Shown: positions 15,326 through 22,688 of the stretch, in pieces | How the letters are laid out: each line of letters opens with the position of its first letter | Numbering within the stretch: the first letter of the stretch is position 1 | Origin: Anaerolineae bacterium | GTDB taxonomy: Bacteria > Chloroflexota > Anaerolineae > J036 > Brachytrichaceae | NCBI GenBank assembly: GCA_947476335.1 | Contig: CANJQH010000029.1 | Span: 1-38,373, forward strand | Direction of reading: 5' to 3' | DNA: 38,373 nucleotides | Program-made: the position numbers and the translations under genes | The notes under the pieces: model-generated | Seen by the model: the letters and a program-made list of their open reading frames with translations, nothing else | Databases searched by the model: none | What the model was told of the DNA's origin: nothing

Positions 15326-17056
15326 TTACAGCGGCATCGATGAGCGAGTCAGGCGGGCTTCTGCGCGCACGGCGTTCCGCGTTCCAGCGGTGCGTTCTTC
15401 TGCGGCGACAAATTTGTGTTCAGTGTAGGTGGCCGGCGGTACTGCGCGGCTTTCAAGCATGTCGAGCGCCAGCTGAATCAGGCTGTAGCCGTACTGCTCT
15501 GGTGCATAGTCGACGGCGCCGATCAGCATTGAGCCGTCGGATTCGAGCTCGCGGCGAATGTGTGCAGTGACGTTTTGTGCCACTACGCAGCAGCGATCCT
15601 GGCGGTTGAGCGTTTCAGCGGCGCGGATGGCACCGAGCGCCTGGTTCGCGCTGATGCTGGCGAACAGCACGCGGTTGCCCCATGGAATGCTGCGCAGCGC
15701 CGACGTCGCAGCGGCGCGCGAATCTTCAAGCCGTCCGTCGCCGGTATCGATGTGCAGGATATCCGCATCGTTGATGTGCAGCACGCCGCGCAGCGCGTCA
15801 ATCTGGCCGTCGATGCGCGCAGCCGGCAGCGGGCCGAGGATCGATTGGTCGAGGCAGACGATGCGGTCGAGCCGTCCACCCCAGTGCTTCCAAACCCATG
15901 CTGCTGCAGCTTCGCCGGCGAGTCGGCCGGCGCGGTAGTTGTCGGCGCCGAAGAATACCGCACCCGGCATGGGGATATCTACTGCGATGACGGGGATGCG
16001 CGCGCGCCGCAGCAGGTCCATGATCGCGTGGTTGGTGCGTTCGTAGAGCTGGTAATCGATGACCAGGTCGACGTGGGCGTCGACGAAGCGGCGGGCGTTG
16101 GCGAGCGCCACCTGTGCGTCGCCGTCATTGTTCGCCAGGACCAGCTCGATGTTGCCGCGCGCCTGCGCCGCCTGTTCGATGCTCTGGCGAATGGTCGTGG
16201 CGAAGTCATCGTGTTCAAGCAGATTAGCAAAGCCAATGCGCCAGATGCGATCTGGCCGGGCATCGACGCGCAGCTCTGTGAAGCGCTCGCCGCACAGCGA
16301 AATACGCACACCCGACGCGCGCGCGGTTGCCAGTCCGTCGGCCGAAGCGTCGGTGGAGGTGATCAGGTGCGCGGCCTGATTCAGCGCTGCGAACCCGAGC
16401 TGGCTCGAATGGCTGATGGCGGCTGCGCCCGCCAGGACGATCAGTTGATCTGCGCATGCGACCATGGCTGCCTTCAGCTGGGCACTGCCGGCGTCGTCGG
16501 TGGCGAAGCCCTGTGCGCCGGTCATACCTTCGCATTGGATGAAGGCTTTGCTTACCCGCAGATTTTGCAGCATAGCAATGCCGCTGGTGCCTTGTAGCGT
16601 GTTTGATTCGAAATTGAGCTGGCCACCGATGAGGATGACCGTGTAATTTGGGTTGCGGCTGAAACGCCGTGCCGTTTCAAGGCCGTTGGTGACCACAGTA
16701 AGCGCCTTGAGCGTCAGCAGTCGGTCGACCATGCGGGCGGTCAGGCCGCCGTCGCAGAGCAGGATGGTGTCTCCTTCGCGGACGAGTTCTGCAGCGCGCT
16801 GGGCGATGACGTCGAAGCGCGCATCTTCGGCATCGCGCGTTGGCGCGGCATTGGCCGGACCACGCCGGTTGGCGGCACCGTCGATGGTGGCGCCGGCGAA
16901 GGTGCGGATTAACTTGCCCTGGCTCTCCAGCGCTCGCAGGTCGTTGCGAATCGTGCCGCCGGAGCACTGAAACCGGTCACGCAGCTCACGCAGTGTGATG
17001 GATCCCTGCGCCAGCAATAGTTCGATGATTTCCTGGTGTCGCTTCTCTGGTCTCAT
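15326..17056 (-). CDS. DeoR-type regulator fused to a periplasmic-binding-protein-like sugar-sensing domain
   Basis: 576 aa from ATG 17056. Residues ~4-57 are a DeoR winged helix (HQEIIELLLAQGSITLRELRDRF, then GTIRNDLRALESQGKL). Residues ~80-235 match the DeoR sensor domain (VREGDTILLCDGG, VVTNGLETA, VILIGGQLN, KAFIQCEGMTGAQGF). Residues ~268-555 look like a type I sugar-binding protein (IELVLANNDGDAQVALANAR, VDLVIDYQLYER, RIPVIAVDIPMPGAVFFGADNYRAG, GNRVLFASISANQALGAIRAA). Standard DeoR proteins are about 250 aa and end after the sensor domain. It heads the block and probably controls it in response to one or two sugar-like ligands. The frame extends upstream to 17152 through a Lys-Arg repeat; ATG 17056 fits the DeoR N-terminus best. 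Confidence 0.85.
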   Translation of the reverse strand: MRPEKRHQEIIELLLAQGSITLRELRDRFQCSGGTIRNDLRALESQGKLIRTFAGATIDGAANRRGPANAAPTRDAEDARFDVIAQRAAELVREGDTILLCDGGLTARMVDRLLTLKALTVVTNGLETARRFSRNPNYTVILIGGQLNFESNTLQGTSGIAMLQNLRVSKAFIQCEGMTGAQGFATDDAGSAQLKAAMVACADQLIVLAGAAAISHSSQLGFAALNQAAHLITSTDASADGLATARASGVRISLCGERFTELRVDARPDRIWRIGFANLLEHDDFATTIRQSIEQAAQARGNIELVLANNDGDAQVALANARRFVDAHVDLVIDYQLYERTNHAIMDLLRRARIPVIAVDIPMPGAVFFGADNYRAGRLAGEAAAAWVWKHWGGRLDRIVCLDQSILGPLPAARIDGQIDALRGVLHINDADILHIDTGDGRLEDSRAAATSALRSIPWGNRVLFASISANQALGAIRAAETLNRQDRCCVVAQNVTAHIRRELESDGSMLIGAVDYAPEQYGYSLIQLALDMLESRAVPPATYTEHKFVAAEERTAGTRNAVRAEARLTRSSMPL

Positions 17057-17139
17057 GGGTGTGTCGGAATCTCTCGGGCCCGCCGTGGATCGTGGTTTCT
17101 GGTTTACTTCCCGCTTTTTCAACCGCTTTTTCAACCGTT

Positions 17140-17185
17140 CTTTTTTAATCAAATTTAATCAAATTTAATCAAATTTAATCAAAGA
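17140..17185. repeat. 11-bp AT-rich tandem repeat (TTTAATCAAAT)
   Basis: About four consecutive units of TTTAATCAAAT upstream of the regulator gene. Low-complexity intergenic DNA; it could affect bending or promoter strength but no function is shown. Confidence 0.7.
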
Positions 17186-17267
17186 AGATGCTTGAATTTT
17201 GCGCAACAACAACGACGGGCAGAAGTTTTTCTTGCTCTGTTCGTCATGGTAGGGCGCACGGGATGGA

Positions 17268-17304
17268 TTGTCAAATTGACGCACGCGTTTTGTTGAGTTG
17301 ACAA
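17268..17304. promoter_or_regulatory. Inverted TTGTCAA...TTGACAA motifs upstream of the regulator
   Basis: TTGTCAA (17268-17274) and TTGACAA (17298-17304) face each other across 23 bp, and the first lies within a small palindrome GTCAA-A-TTGAC (17270-17280). These are candidate operator half-sites for the DeoR-type regulator about 210 bp away. The rest of the gene-free stretch 17057-17574 holds only tandem AT repeats and short ATAAGGCC/ATAACGCC iterations (about 17405-17470). Confidence 0.3.
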
Positions 17305-17574
17305 TAATTTCCGACGATTTTTTTCGCATATCCCGGTTTTTTTATGTGTCTACTCGGCAAAGTGGAAAGTCATAGCCACATCTTCACCGTAGCCAGGCCC
17401 TCTCATCCTTATAAGGCCCATATAAGGCCCAATAAGGCCTATCTCATAACGCCATAACGCCTATAACGCGAGAAATTTCTTCGCCTTATCGTGCGCAAAT
17501 TCGTGCAAATATTTTGCAAATATTTAGGGAGAGGTGCGCACGACAAGGCAGGACGTTCGGTTCGCCGATCGCTG

Positions 17575-18090
17575 TCAAATTCCGTCCGGCATGCGCTCGT
17601 CGTTTGCACCCGGACGGGTAAGCGCCTCGATTGCGACACGCTCGTGAGGAAAAGCCAGCGCCAGCGCCGCACGCTCGCCGGCTTCGAAGCCGGATGCGTC
17701 GAAGCCCGGCGCCATCGTGCAGCCGAACAGCGCGAAAAAGCCACCAGGCAGCAGCCGCGCGCCCATCCATGTGCCGGCTGGCACGATGTACTGGCAGTGT
17801 GCGCTGCCCAGCAGATTCGAACCGAGTGTTACGTGCGCACTGGTTCCGTTTGGGAAAAGTAGCAGCAGATCGAGCGGGTCGCCGAGATAAAAATGCCAAA
17901 TTTCGTCCGTTGGCAGGCGGTGCAGGGCCGAAAACGAATCCGGCGCGTCGGTCAGCATGCCGTAAATGCAGGTGCCGGCATTGCCAGGCCCGCGCCACGT
18001 CTGGCGGAAGAGGCCGCCCTCGACCGGCAGCGGCTGCAGGTCGAGGCGCTGGATGAGCGCCTCGACGTCGATGTGTTCTGGATGGCTCAT
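17575..18090 (-). CDS. Cupin protein of the DUF985 family
   Basis: 171 aa single-domain cupin. Diagnostic segments are GGLFRQTWRG, IYGMLTDAPDSFSALHRLPTDEIWHFYLGDPLDLL and HCQYIVPAGTWMGARLLPGGFFALFGCTMAPGFD, the two beta-barrel halves. DUF985 cupins have no firmly assigned reaction; sugar-binding or epimerase-like roles have been suggested by fold. The ATG at 18088-18090 overlaps the stop of the aldolase gene by four bases (ATGA), so it is translationally coupled and probably works on a product of that pathway. Confidence 0.8.
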   Translation of the reverse strand: MSHPEHIDVEALIQRLDLQPLPVEGGLFRQTWRGPGNAGTCIYGMLTDAPDSFSALHRLPTDEIWHFYLGDPLDLLLLFPNGTSAHVTLGSNLLGSAHCQYIVPAGTWMGARLLPGGFFALFGCTMAPGFDASGFEAGERAALALAFPHERVAIEALTRPGANDERMPDGI

Positions 18091-18752
18091 CCCTTGACTC
18101 GCGTCACAATCTCGCGCAGCAGCCCTTCGAAATCGCCGGACGCGGCCTTGAAGTCGTTGCTTTGTACTACGAGCGGTGAGCCGAAGACGACGATCTCCGC
18201 ACCCATGTCGATGGTTTGCAGCGCCTGTTCGACGCTCAGCCCGCCGACGGCCTGCACCGGAATCGTGACCGCATCCAGTACAGACTTGAGGTCGTCTAGT
18301 GGCGATGCGCCGATGACCATGCGGCGCTCATCGTAGCCGGTGTGCACCACGATGTAGTCGGCGCCCATGTCCTGCGCCTGGCGCGCTCGGCCGGGCTTGT
18401 CGGTGCACAGCATTACGTCAACCATGATCTTGAAACCGTGCTGTTTTGCCGCCTGGCAGGCGGAGATGATCGTGAAATCATGTGCCTGGCCCATGACGAC
18501 GACAAAATTCGCGCCTGCGTCGAACATCATCTTCGCTTCGAGGCCGCCACCATCCATGCCCTTGATATCGGCGACGATGGGGTGATTTGGAAATTCCCTG
18601 CGCAGCGCGCGAATGGCATGCATGCCCTCGGCCAGAATCAGCGGCGTGCCGGCTTCCAGCCAGTCGACTCCGGCGCGCACGGCGGCGCGCGCCATGGTCA
18701 GTGCCTCTTCGGTGCTGGTGACGTCAAGTGAGATTTGAATCGTGGCGCTCAT
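18087..18752 (-). CDS. Hexulose-6-phosphate synthase / 3-keto-gulonate-6-P decarboxylase-like aldolase
   Basis: 221 aa member of the orotidine-5'-phosphate decarboxylase suprafamily. Residues seen: D10, E33 (WLEAGTPL), the D-x-K-x-x-D signature D62-K64-D67 (VADIKGMDGG), and VVHTGYDER. These enzymes use Mg2+ to form or stabilise a 1,2-enediolate, either condensing formaldehyde with ribulose 5-phosphate or decarboxylating 3-keto-L-gulonate 6-phosphate. No phosphohexuloisomerase or sugar kinase lies nearby, so neither role is confirmed. A CATACT lies only 4 nt before the ATG, too close to be a convincing leaderless signal. Coupled to the downstream cupin gene. Confidence 0.8.
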   Translation of the reverse strand: MSATIQISLDVTSTEEALTMARAAVRAGVDWLEAGTPLILAEGMHAIRALRREFPNHPIVADIKGMDGGGLEAKMMFDAGANFVVVMGQAHDFTIISACQAAKQHGFKIMVDVMLCTDKPGRARQAQDMGADYIVVHTGYDERRMVIGASPLDDLKSVLDAVTIPVQAVGGLSVEQALQTIDMGAEIVVFGSPLVVQSNDFKAASGDFEGLLREIVTRVKG

Positions 18753-18827
18753 TGTGAGTATGTTGTAGTGGGGCGGGGCGGGATACGCAAGTAGGTGTCG
18801 ACGACGGCCGGCCCCTGATCACCGTCT

Positions 18828-20351
18828 TTACCCAAATACGATCCCCTGCGCCAGTGGCAGGCGGCGTGAGTAGTTGATGGTGTTGGTCTGGCGGCGCATG
18901 TAGCCTTTCCACGCGTCGCTGCCGCTTTCACGCCCGCCACCGGTGTCCTTCTCGCCGCCGAATGCGCCACCGATCTCGGCGCCGCTCGTGCCGATGTTCA
19001 CATTTGCGATGCCGCAGTCGGAGCCGTCGGCGCCGAGGAACTGTTCGGCGGTGCGTAGGTTCGTCGTGAACACTGCCGATGACAGGCCGTGCGCCACAGC
19101 GTTTTGCATGACGATGGCCTCGTCGAGCGCGTCATATTCCATGATGTACAGAATTGGCGCGAAGGTTTCTTGCTGCACCACCGGCGTCTGCGCCGGCATG
19201 CGGATGATCGCTGGCTCGACGAAGTTCGGCCCGAGATCCGGCCGCGCAGCGCCGCCGGCGATTACACGGCCGCCTTCGCGCTGCGCCTGCGCCACTGCTT
19301 GCAGCATGCGTTCGACTGCCCGCGCGTTCGTCAGCGGGCCGACGAGCGTGCCATCCGCCAGCGGGTCACCAATGCGCACCTGCGCATACGCACGCGTCAG
19401 CCGTTCACACAGTGCGTCGGCGATGCGGCGCTGCACGAGGATGCGCCGCGTGCTGGTGCAGCGCTGGCCGGCAGTTCCCACTGCGCCGAATACGATCGCC
19501 GGCACTGCCAGCTCGAGCTCGGCGTCGTCGCTCACGATGATGGCATTGTTGCCGCCGAGTTCGAGGATGCTGCGCCCGAGGCGGCCAGCTACTTTTTGTG
19601 CTACGTGGCGTCCGACTTCCGTCGAACCGGTGAAGGAAATCAGCGGCAGGCGCGCGTCGGTCAGCATCGCGTCGCCGACGACGTCGTTGGCGCCGATTAC
19701 CAGGTTGAACACGCCGCGCACGCCGTGTGCCGACATCACACGATTACAAATTTGCTGCACGGCGATGGCCGTCAGCGGCGCCTGCAGCGATGGTTTCCAC
19801 ACCACAGTGTCACCGCACACTGCGGCCAGTGCTGCGTTCCAAGACCAGACCGCTACCGGAAAATTGAACGCGCTGATTACACCGACGGCGCCGAGCGGAT
19901 GCCATTGTTCGTACATACGATGTCCCGGGCGCTCGGAGTGCATTGTCAGGCCATAGAGCTGGCGCGAGAGACCGACGGCGAAATCGCAAATGTCGATCAT
20001 TTCCTGCACTTCGCCGTGACCCTCGGCGCGAATTTTGCCCATTTCGAGCGAGACCAGGTCGCCGAGCGGCTCTTTCAGCGCACGCAGCGCATTGCCGAGA
20101 TCACGCACGAGATCGCCGCGCTGTGGTGCTGGTGTATCGCGCCAGACGGGGAAGGCGGCGCACGCACTGCGCACGACCGTATCGTATTCTGCCGCCGTTG
20201 CCGGGACGACTGCGGCGATGGCTGCGTCGGTGGTCGGGTTGAGCGAACGCAGCGATGCGTCACCGGTGGCGGGCAGCCAGCCGTCTGCGGCGCATGCACC
20301 TGGGTTGACGTCGTGGATTTCGAGGGTGCGCAGAAGTTGCTGTGCGTTCAT
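18828..20351 (-). CDS. Aldehyde dehydrogenase, ALDH7/antiquitin type
   Basis: 507 aa from ATG 20351. Catalytic N164 (SAFNFPVAVW), E264 (LELGGNN) and C298 (GTAGQRCTS) are all present. The C-terminal stretch from SGAEIGGAFGGEKDTGGG to NYSRRLPLAQGI is characteristic of the antiquitin/AmaB group (alpha-aminoadipate semialdehyde or piperideine-6-carboxylate dehydrogenase). A role in lysine degradation is therefore more likely than one in the neighbouring sugar block, although the group also oxidises other aldehydes. A TAGAAT hexamer lies 10 nt before the ATG. An open frame continues upstream through the GC-rich repeat to 20525 and is not real. Confidence 0.85.
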   Translation of the reverse strand: MNAQQLLRTLEIHDVNPGACAADGWLPATGDASLRSLNPTTDAAIAAVVPATAAEYDTVVRSACAAFPVWRDTPAPQRGDLVRDLGNALRALKEPLGDLVSLEMGKIRAEGHGEVQEMIDICDFAVGLSRQLYGLTMHSERPGHRMYEQWHPLGAVGVISAFNFPVAVWSWNAALAAVCGDTVVWKPSLQAPLTAIAVQQICNRVMSAHGVRGVFNLVIGANDVVGDAMLTDARLPLISFTGSTEVGRHVAQKVAGRLGRSILELGGNNAIIVSDDAELELAVPAIVFGAVGTAGQRCTSTRRILVQRRIADALCERLTRAYAQVRIGDPLADGTLVGPLTNARAVERMLQAVAQAQREGGRVIAGGAARPDLGPNFVEPAIIRMPAQTPVVQQETFAPILYIMEYDALDEAIVMQNAVAHGLSSAVFTTNLRTAEQFLGADGSDCGIANVNIGTSGAEIGGAFGGEKDTGGGRESGSDAWKGYMRRQTNTINYSRRLPLAQGIVFG

Positions 20352-20361
20352 AGCTGCTGCG

Positions 20362-20367
20362 ATTCTA
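20362..20367 (-). promoter_or_regulatory. -10 hexamer TAGAAT for the aldehyde dehydrogenase gene
   Basis: On the minus strand TAGAAT lies 10 nt before ATG 20351 without a Shine-Dalgarno. The GC-rich repeat begins about 10 bp further upstream. Confidence 0.45.
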
Positions 20368-20377
20368 GCGATGAATG

Positions 20378-20712
20378 TTGCGCGCCACCGGGGGCGGGGC
20401 GCATCCGCCGTTTGGGGTGAAATTTGACGACGCATCGTCGCGCCGCCATCACCCGGGGCTGGTCGCTGGTCTGCCGCGGTGGAGCGCGCCGTTGGCGCGC
20501 TCATGTTTCGTCGAAAAAGCGCCAACGGCGCGACGCAGCCCTAGCCCAGACCCTCGGTCTGGGTGACGTCCCACGTCGTTTCGTGAAATCTGTCCCCCAA
20601 CGGTGGATGCACCCTTGCGCGCCACCGGGGGCGGGGCGCATCCGCCCTTACAGCGCAAGCCCTGGGTGACGGTGGCGCAACGGCGCGCGGTCCGAATTCG
20701 TTCTCCATCGGC
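20378..20712. repeat. GC-rich dispersed repeat (family 2), one full and one partial copy
   Basis: An identical 32-bp segment occurs at 20378-20409 and 20615-20646. Between them the ends form an imperfect inverted repeat (GGGCGCATCCGCCGTTTGGGG on one side, CCCCCAACGGTGGATGCACCC on the other). Inside are hairpins 20482-20490/20494-20502 and 20545-20552/20556-20563, and an alternative 14-bp stem 20485-20498/20519-20532 that excludes the first. Related sequences occur at about 22527-22652 and 26472-26579. This repeat fills nearly all of the 20352-20763 gap. Confidence 0.7.
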
Positions 20713-20750
20713 GGGCGGGCGGGCGCACCTCCCTTACCGAATCTATTCAA

Positions 20751-20756
20751 TACAAT
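20751..20756 (+). promoter_or_regulatory. -10 hexamer TACAAT for the PPOX gene
   Basis: TACAAT ends 7 nt before ATG 20764 within an AT-rich island directly after the GC-rich repeat; no Shine-Dalgarno, so a leaderless start is likely. Confidence 0.55.
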
Positions 20757-20763
20757 TGAATTT

Positions 20764-21156
20764 ATGATTCCGCAGGAATTTCTTGATCTTTTTACGACCA
20801 AAATCGCCCACGCCCACTTGGCTACGATCTTTCCCGACGGCACGCCGCAGGTGACGCCGGTGTGGTTCGACTATGACGGCACGCACATCATCATTAATAC
20901 AGCGAAGGGGCGCGTGAAGTACAACAACATGCTGCGCGACCCGCGCGTGACCATCGCCATCAGCGATCCGCAGAATCCGGGACGCTATATTCAGCTGCGT
21001 GGTTGCGTCGCCTCTATGTCCGAAGCCGATGGCGATGCTGTGATTGACCGGCTGGCGAAGAAGTACATGGGCGTCGATAAGTATCCGTGGCACAGCGCCA
21101 GCGAAGTGCGCGTCACCGTTCGCATCGAAATTCAGCGTACGCAGGGGATGGGCTGA
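20764..21156 (+). CDS. PPOX-class (pyridoxamine-phosphate-oxidase-like) flavin/F420-dependent protein
   Basis: 130 aa split-barrel flavoprotein. The segment LATIFPDGTPQVTPVWFDYDG, then IIINTAKGRVKYNNMLRDPRV, is the signature of the small PPOX-class F420-dependent enzymes related to Mycobacterium Rv1155. They bind F420 or FMN at a dimer interface and reduce small molecules. The cofactor cannot be decided here; no F420 biosynthesis gene is in the window. The stop is one base before the MFS gene start, so the two form an operon. Confidence 0.85.
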   Translation: MIPQEFLDLFTTKIAHAHLATIFPDGTPQVTPVWFDYDGTHIIINTAKGRVKYNNMLRDPRVTIAISDPQNPGRYIQLRGCVASMSEADGDAVIDRLAKKYMGVDKYPWHSASEVRVTVRIEIQRTQGMG

Positions 21157-21157
21157 G

Positions 21158-22420
21158 ATGTCGAGCGGTCGCTGGGCATCACTGCGCCATCGAGATTTTC
21201 GTCTGTTGTGGCTCGGCTTGTTCGTCTCGTTTATCGGCGCGCAGATGCAGGTGACCGCGGTCAACTGGCAGGTTTTTCAGCTCGCGCGCGGTGCGAGCAG
21301 CGTAGTGACGCTGTTCGGCCACGATGTGCGCCTGGGTGGGGAAGCGCTCAGCCTCGGCCTGATCGGGCTGGCGCGCGTGCTGCCGATTTTCGTCTTTGCA
21401 CTGATCGGTGGCGCGTTGGCCGACAGCACCGATCGACGCGCGGTCATGCTGGTTTCGCAGCTGGCGGCGCTGGCGTCGGCGGCGTTGCTGGCTGCACTGA
21501 CGCTGGCCGGACAGGCCAGCCTTGTGATGATCTATACCCTCACTGTGATCAATTCGGCCGCGTCGGCGCTGGGGAATCCGGCGCGCCAGGCGCTGGTGCC
21601 GAACCTGGTGCCGCGTGACGAGTTCGCCAGTGCGGTCAGCCTGAACAGCCTGATCATGCAGATCGCGCAGATCGGCGGCCCGGCGTTGTGTGGACTGTTG
21701 ATCGGCACGGTTGACATCGGCTGGGTGTACGCGGTGAATGCCGCGACGTTTCTCGGGACGGTGCTGGCGGTGCTGTTGATGCGCTATCGCGATCCACGGC
21801 GCGGAACGCCGCCGAAGGTTGAGTGGGCGGCGATTGTGGACGGTGTTCGCTTCGTCTTTCGCGAGCGTCTGCTGCGCAGCACGATGCTGCTTGATTTCTG
21901 GGCGACGTTTTTTTCGTCTGCGCGCACGATGTTGCCGATTGTCGCCGCTGAGCTGCTGAAAACGGATGCGGCCGGCTACGGGTTGTTGTCGACGGCGCAG
22001 GCGGCGGGTTCGCTCGTAGCTGGATTGTGGATGTCGTTTCGTGCGGATATTCGACGGCAGGGCGCGGTTCTGCTGGCGAGTGTGGCGGCGTATGGCGCTG
22101 CGACGGCGTTGTTCGGCGCGACGACGAGCTTTGCGTTTTCGTATCTGCTCTTCGCCGCCACAGGTGCGGCCGACACCGTATCGACGGTGATTCGCAACGT
22201 GATTCGGCAGATGGCTACGCCCGATGACATGCGCGGACGTATGACCGGTGTGAACATGATTTTCTTTCAGGGCGGTCCACAGCTCGGCGAACTCGAGGCT
22301 GGCCTCGTCGGAGCTGCGTTCGGTGTGCCGTTCGCCATCGTCAGCGGCGGCGTTGCAACTGTGCTGATCGCCGCATGGATGGCGTGGCGTTATCCGGATT
22401 TGCGCAGGTACGAACGGTAA
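21158..22420 (+). CDS. MFS transporter (EntS-like, MFS_3 group)
   Basis: 420 aa, about 10-12 hydrophobic segments, major-facilitator exporter. The N-terminus SLRHRDFRLLWLGLFVSFIGAQM is typical of the group, and the loop 2-3 motif appears as GGALADSTDRRAVML. Other group features are LGNPARQALVPNLVPRDEFASAVSLNS and VIRNVIRQMATPDDMRGRM. The group includes the enterobactin exporter EntS and macrolide-efflux proteins, so efflux of a hydrophobic or conjugated compound is likely. ATG 21158 is chosen because it follows the PPOX stop by one base and begins the conserved N-terminus; upstream frame is overlap. Confidence 0.85.
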   Translation: MSSGRWASLRHRDFRLLWLGLFVSFIGAQMQVTAVNWQVFQLARGASSVVTLFGHDVRLGGEALSLGLIGLARVLPIFVFALIGGALADSTDRRAVMLVSQLAALASAALLAALTLAGQASLVMIYTLTVINSAASALGNPARQALVPNLVPRDEFASAVSLNSLIMQIAQIGGPALCGLLIGTVDIGWVYAVNAATFLGTVLAVLLMRYRDPRRGTPPKVEWAAIVDGVRFVFRERLLRSTMLLDFWATFFSSARTMLPIVAAELLKTDAAGYGLLSTAQAAGSLVAGLWMSFRADIRRQGAVLLASVAAYGAATALFGATTSFAFSYLLFAATGAADTVSTVIRNVIRQMATPDDMRGRMTGVNMIFFQGGPQLGELEAGLVGAAFGVPFAIVSGGVATVLIAAWMAWRYPDLRRYER

Positions 22421-22526
22421 CGGGCGATGCTTGTGTGGCAGGTGGAGAAATATATTGATCTACGTCGTGTGACTAAGCAAAACTTGCGGGTCCGCGCTAA
22501 ACATCCCGATATCGGCGCTGCGCCAC

Positions 22527-22652
22527 AGCCAGGGCCGCGCCTTCAACGCAAGCTCTGGCTGAATCGAAGTATGCCCTTTCAGTGCTGGACAGCACCAACG
22601 GCGCAACGATGCGCTGTCAAATTCGCCCCAACGGCGGATGCACCCCGCCCGT
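22527..22652. repeat. GC-rich dispersed repeat (family 2), copy at 22.5 kb
   Basis: Contains GGCGCAACGATGCGCTGTCA and CGCCCCAACGGCGGATGCACC, matching on the opposite strand the left part of the 20.4-kb copy, and a TGGCTGAATCGAAGTA segment shared with the 26.5-kb copy. It lies in the 22421-22688 gap immediately upstream of the promoter of the next gene. Confidence 0.6.
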
Positions 22653-22672
22653 ACGCAGGTCGTCGAATCCCG

Positions 22673-22678
22673 TAGAAT
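22673..22678 (+). promoter_or_regulatory. -10 hexamer TAGAAT for the 22689 membrane transferase gene
   Basis: TAGAAT lies 10 nt before an in-frame TTG (22689). The only alternative upstream start, ATG 22638, is inside the GC-rich repeat and ahead of this hexamer. Confidence 0.45.
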
Positions 22679-22688
22679 CCCTACGCTC

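Noticed and set aside
18757-18762. CATACT as a leaderless promoter for the hexulose-phosphate-synthase-like gene
   Set aside because: Only 4 nt before the ATG, too close for transcription to start at or before the start codon.
18828-20351. Aldehyde dehydrogenase as a step of the sugar-type block
   Set aside because: C-terminal signature points to the antiquitin/AmaB lysine-degradation group and it has its own promoter; membership in the block is not supported.
19089-20420. 443-codon open frame on the plus strand
   Set aside because: Fully antisense to the well-supported aldehyde dehydrogenase; Cys/His/Arg-rich nonsense with no motif.
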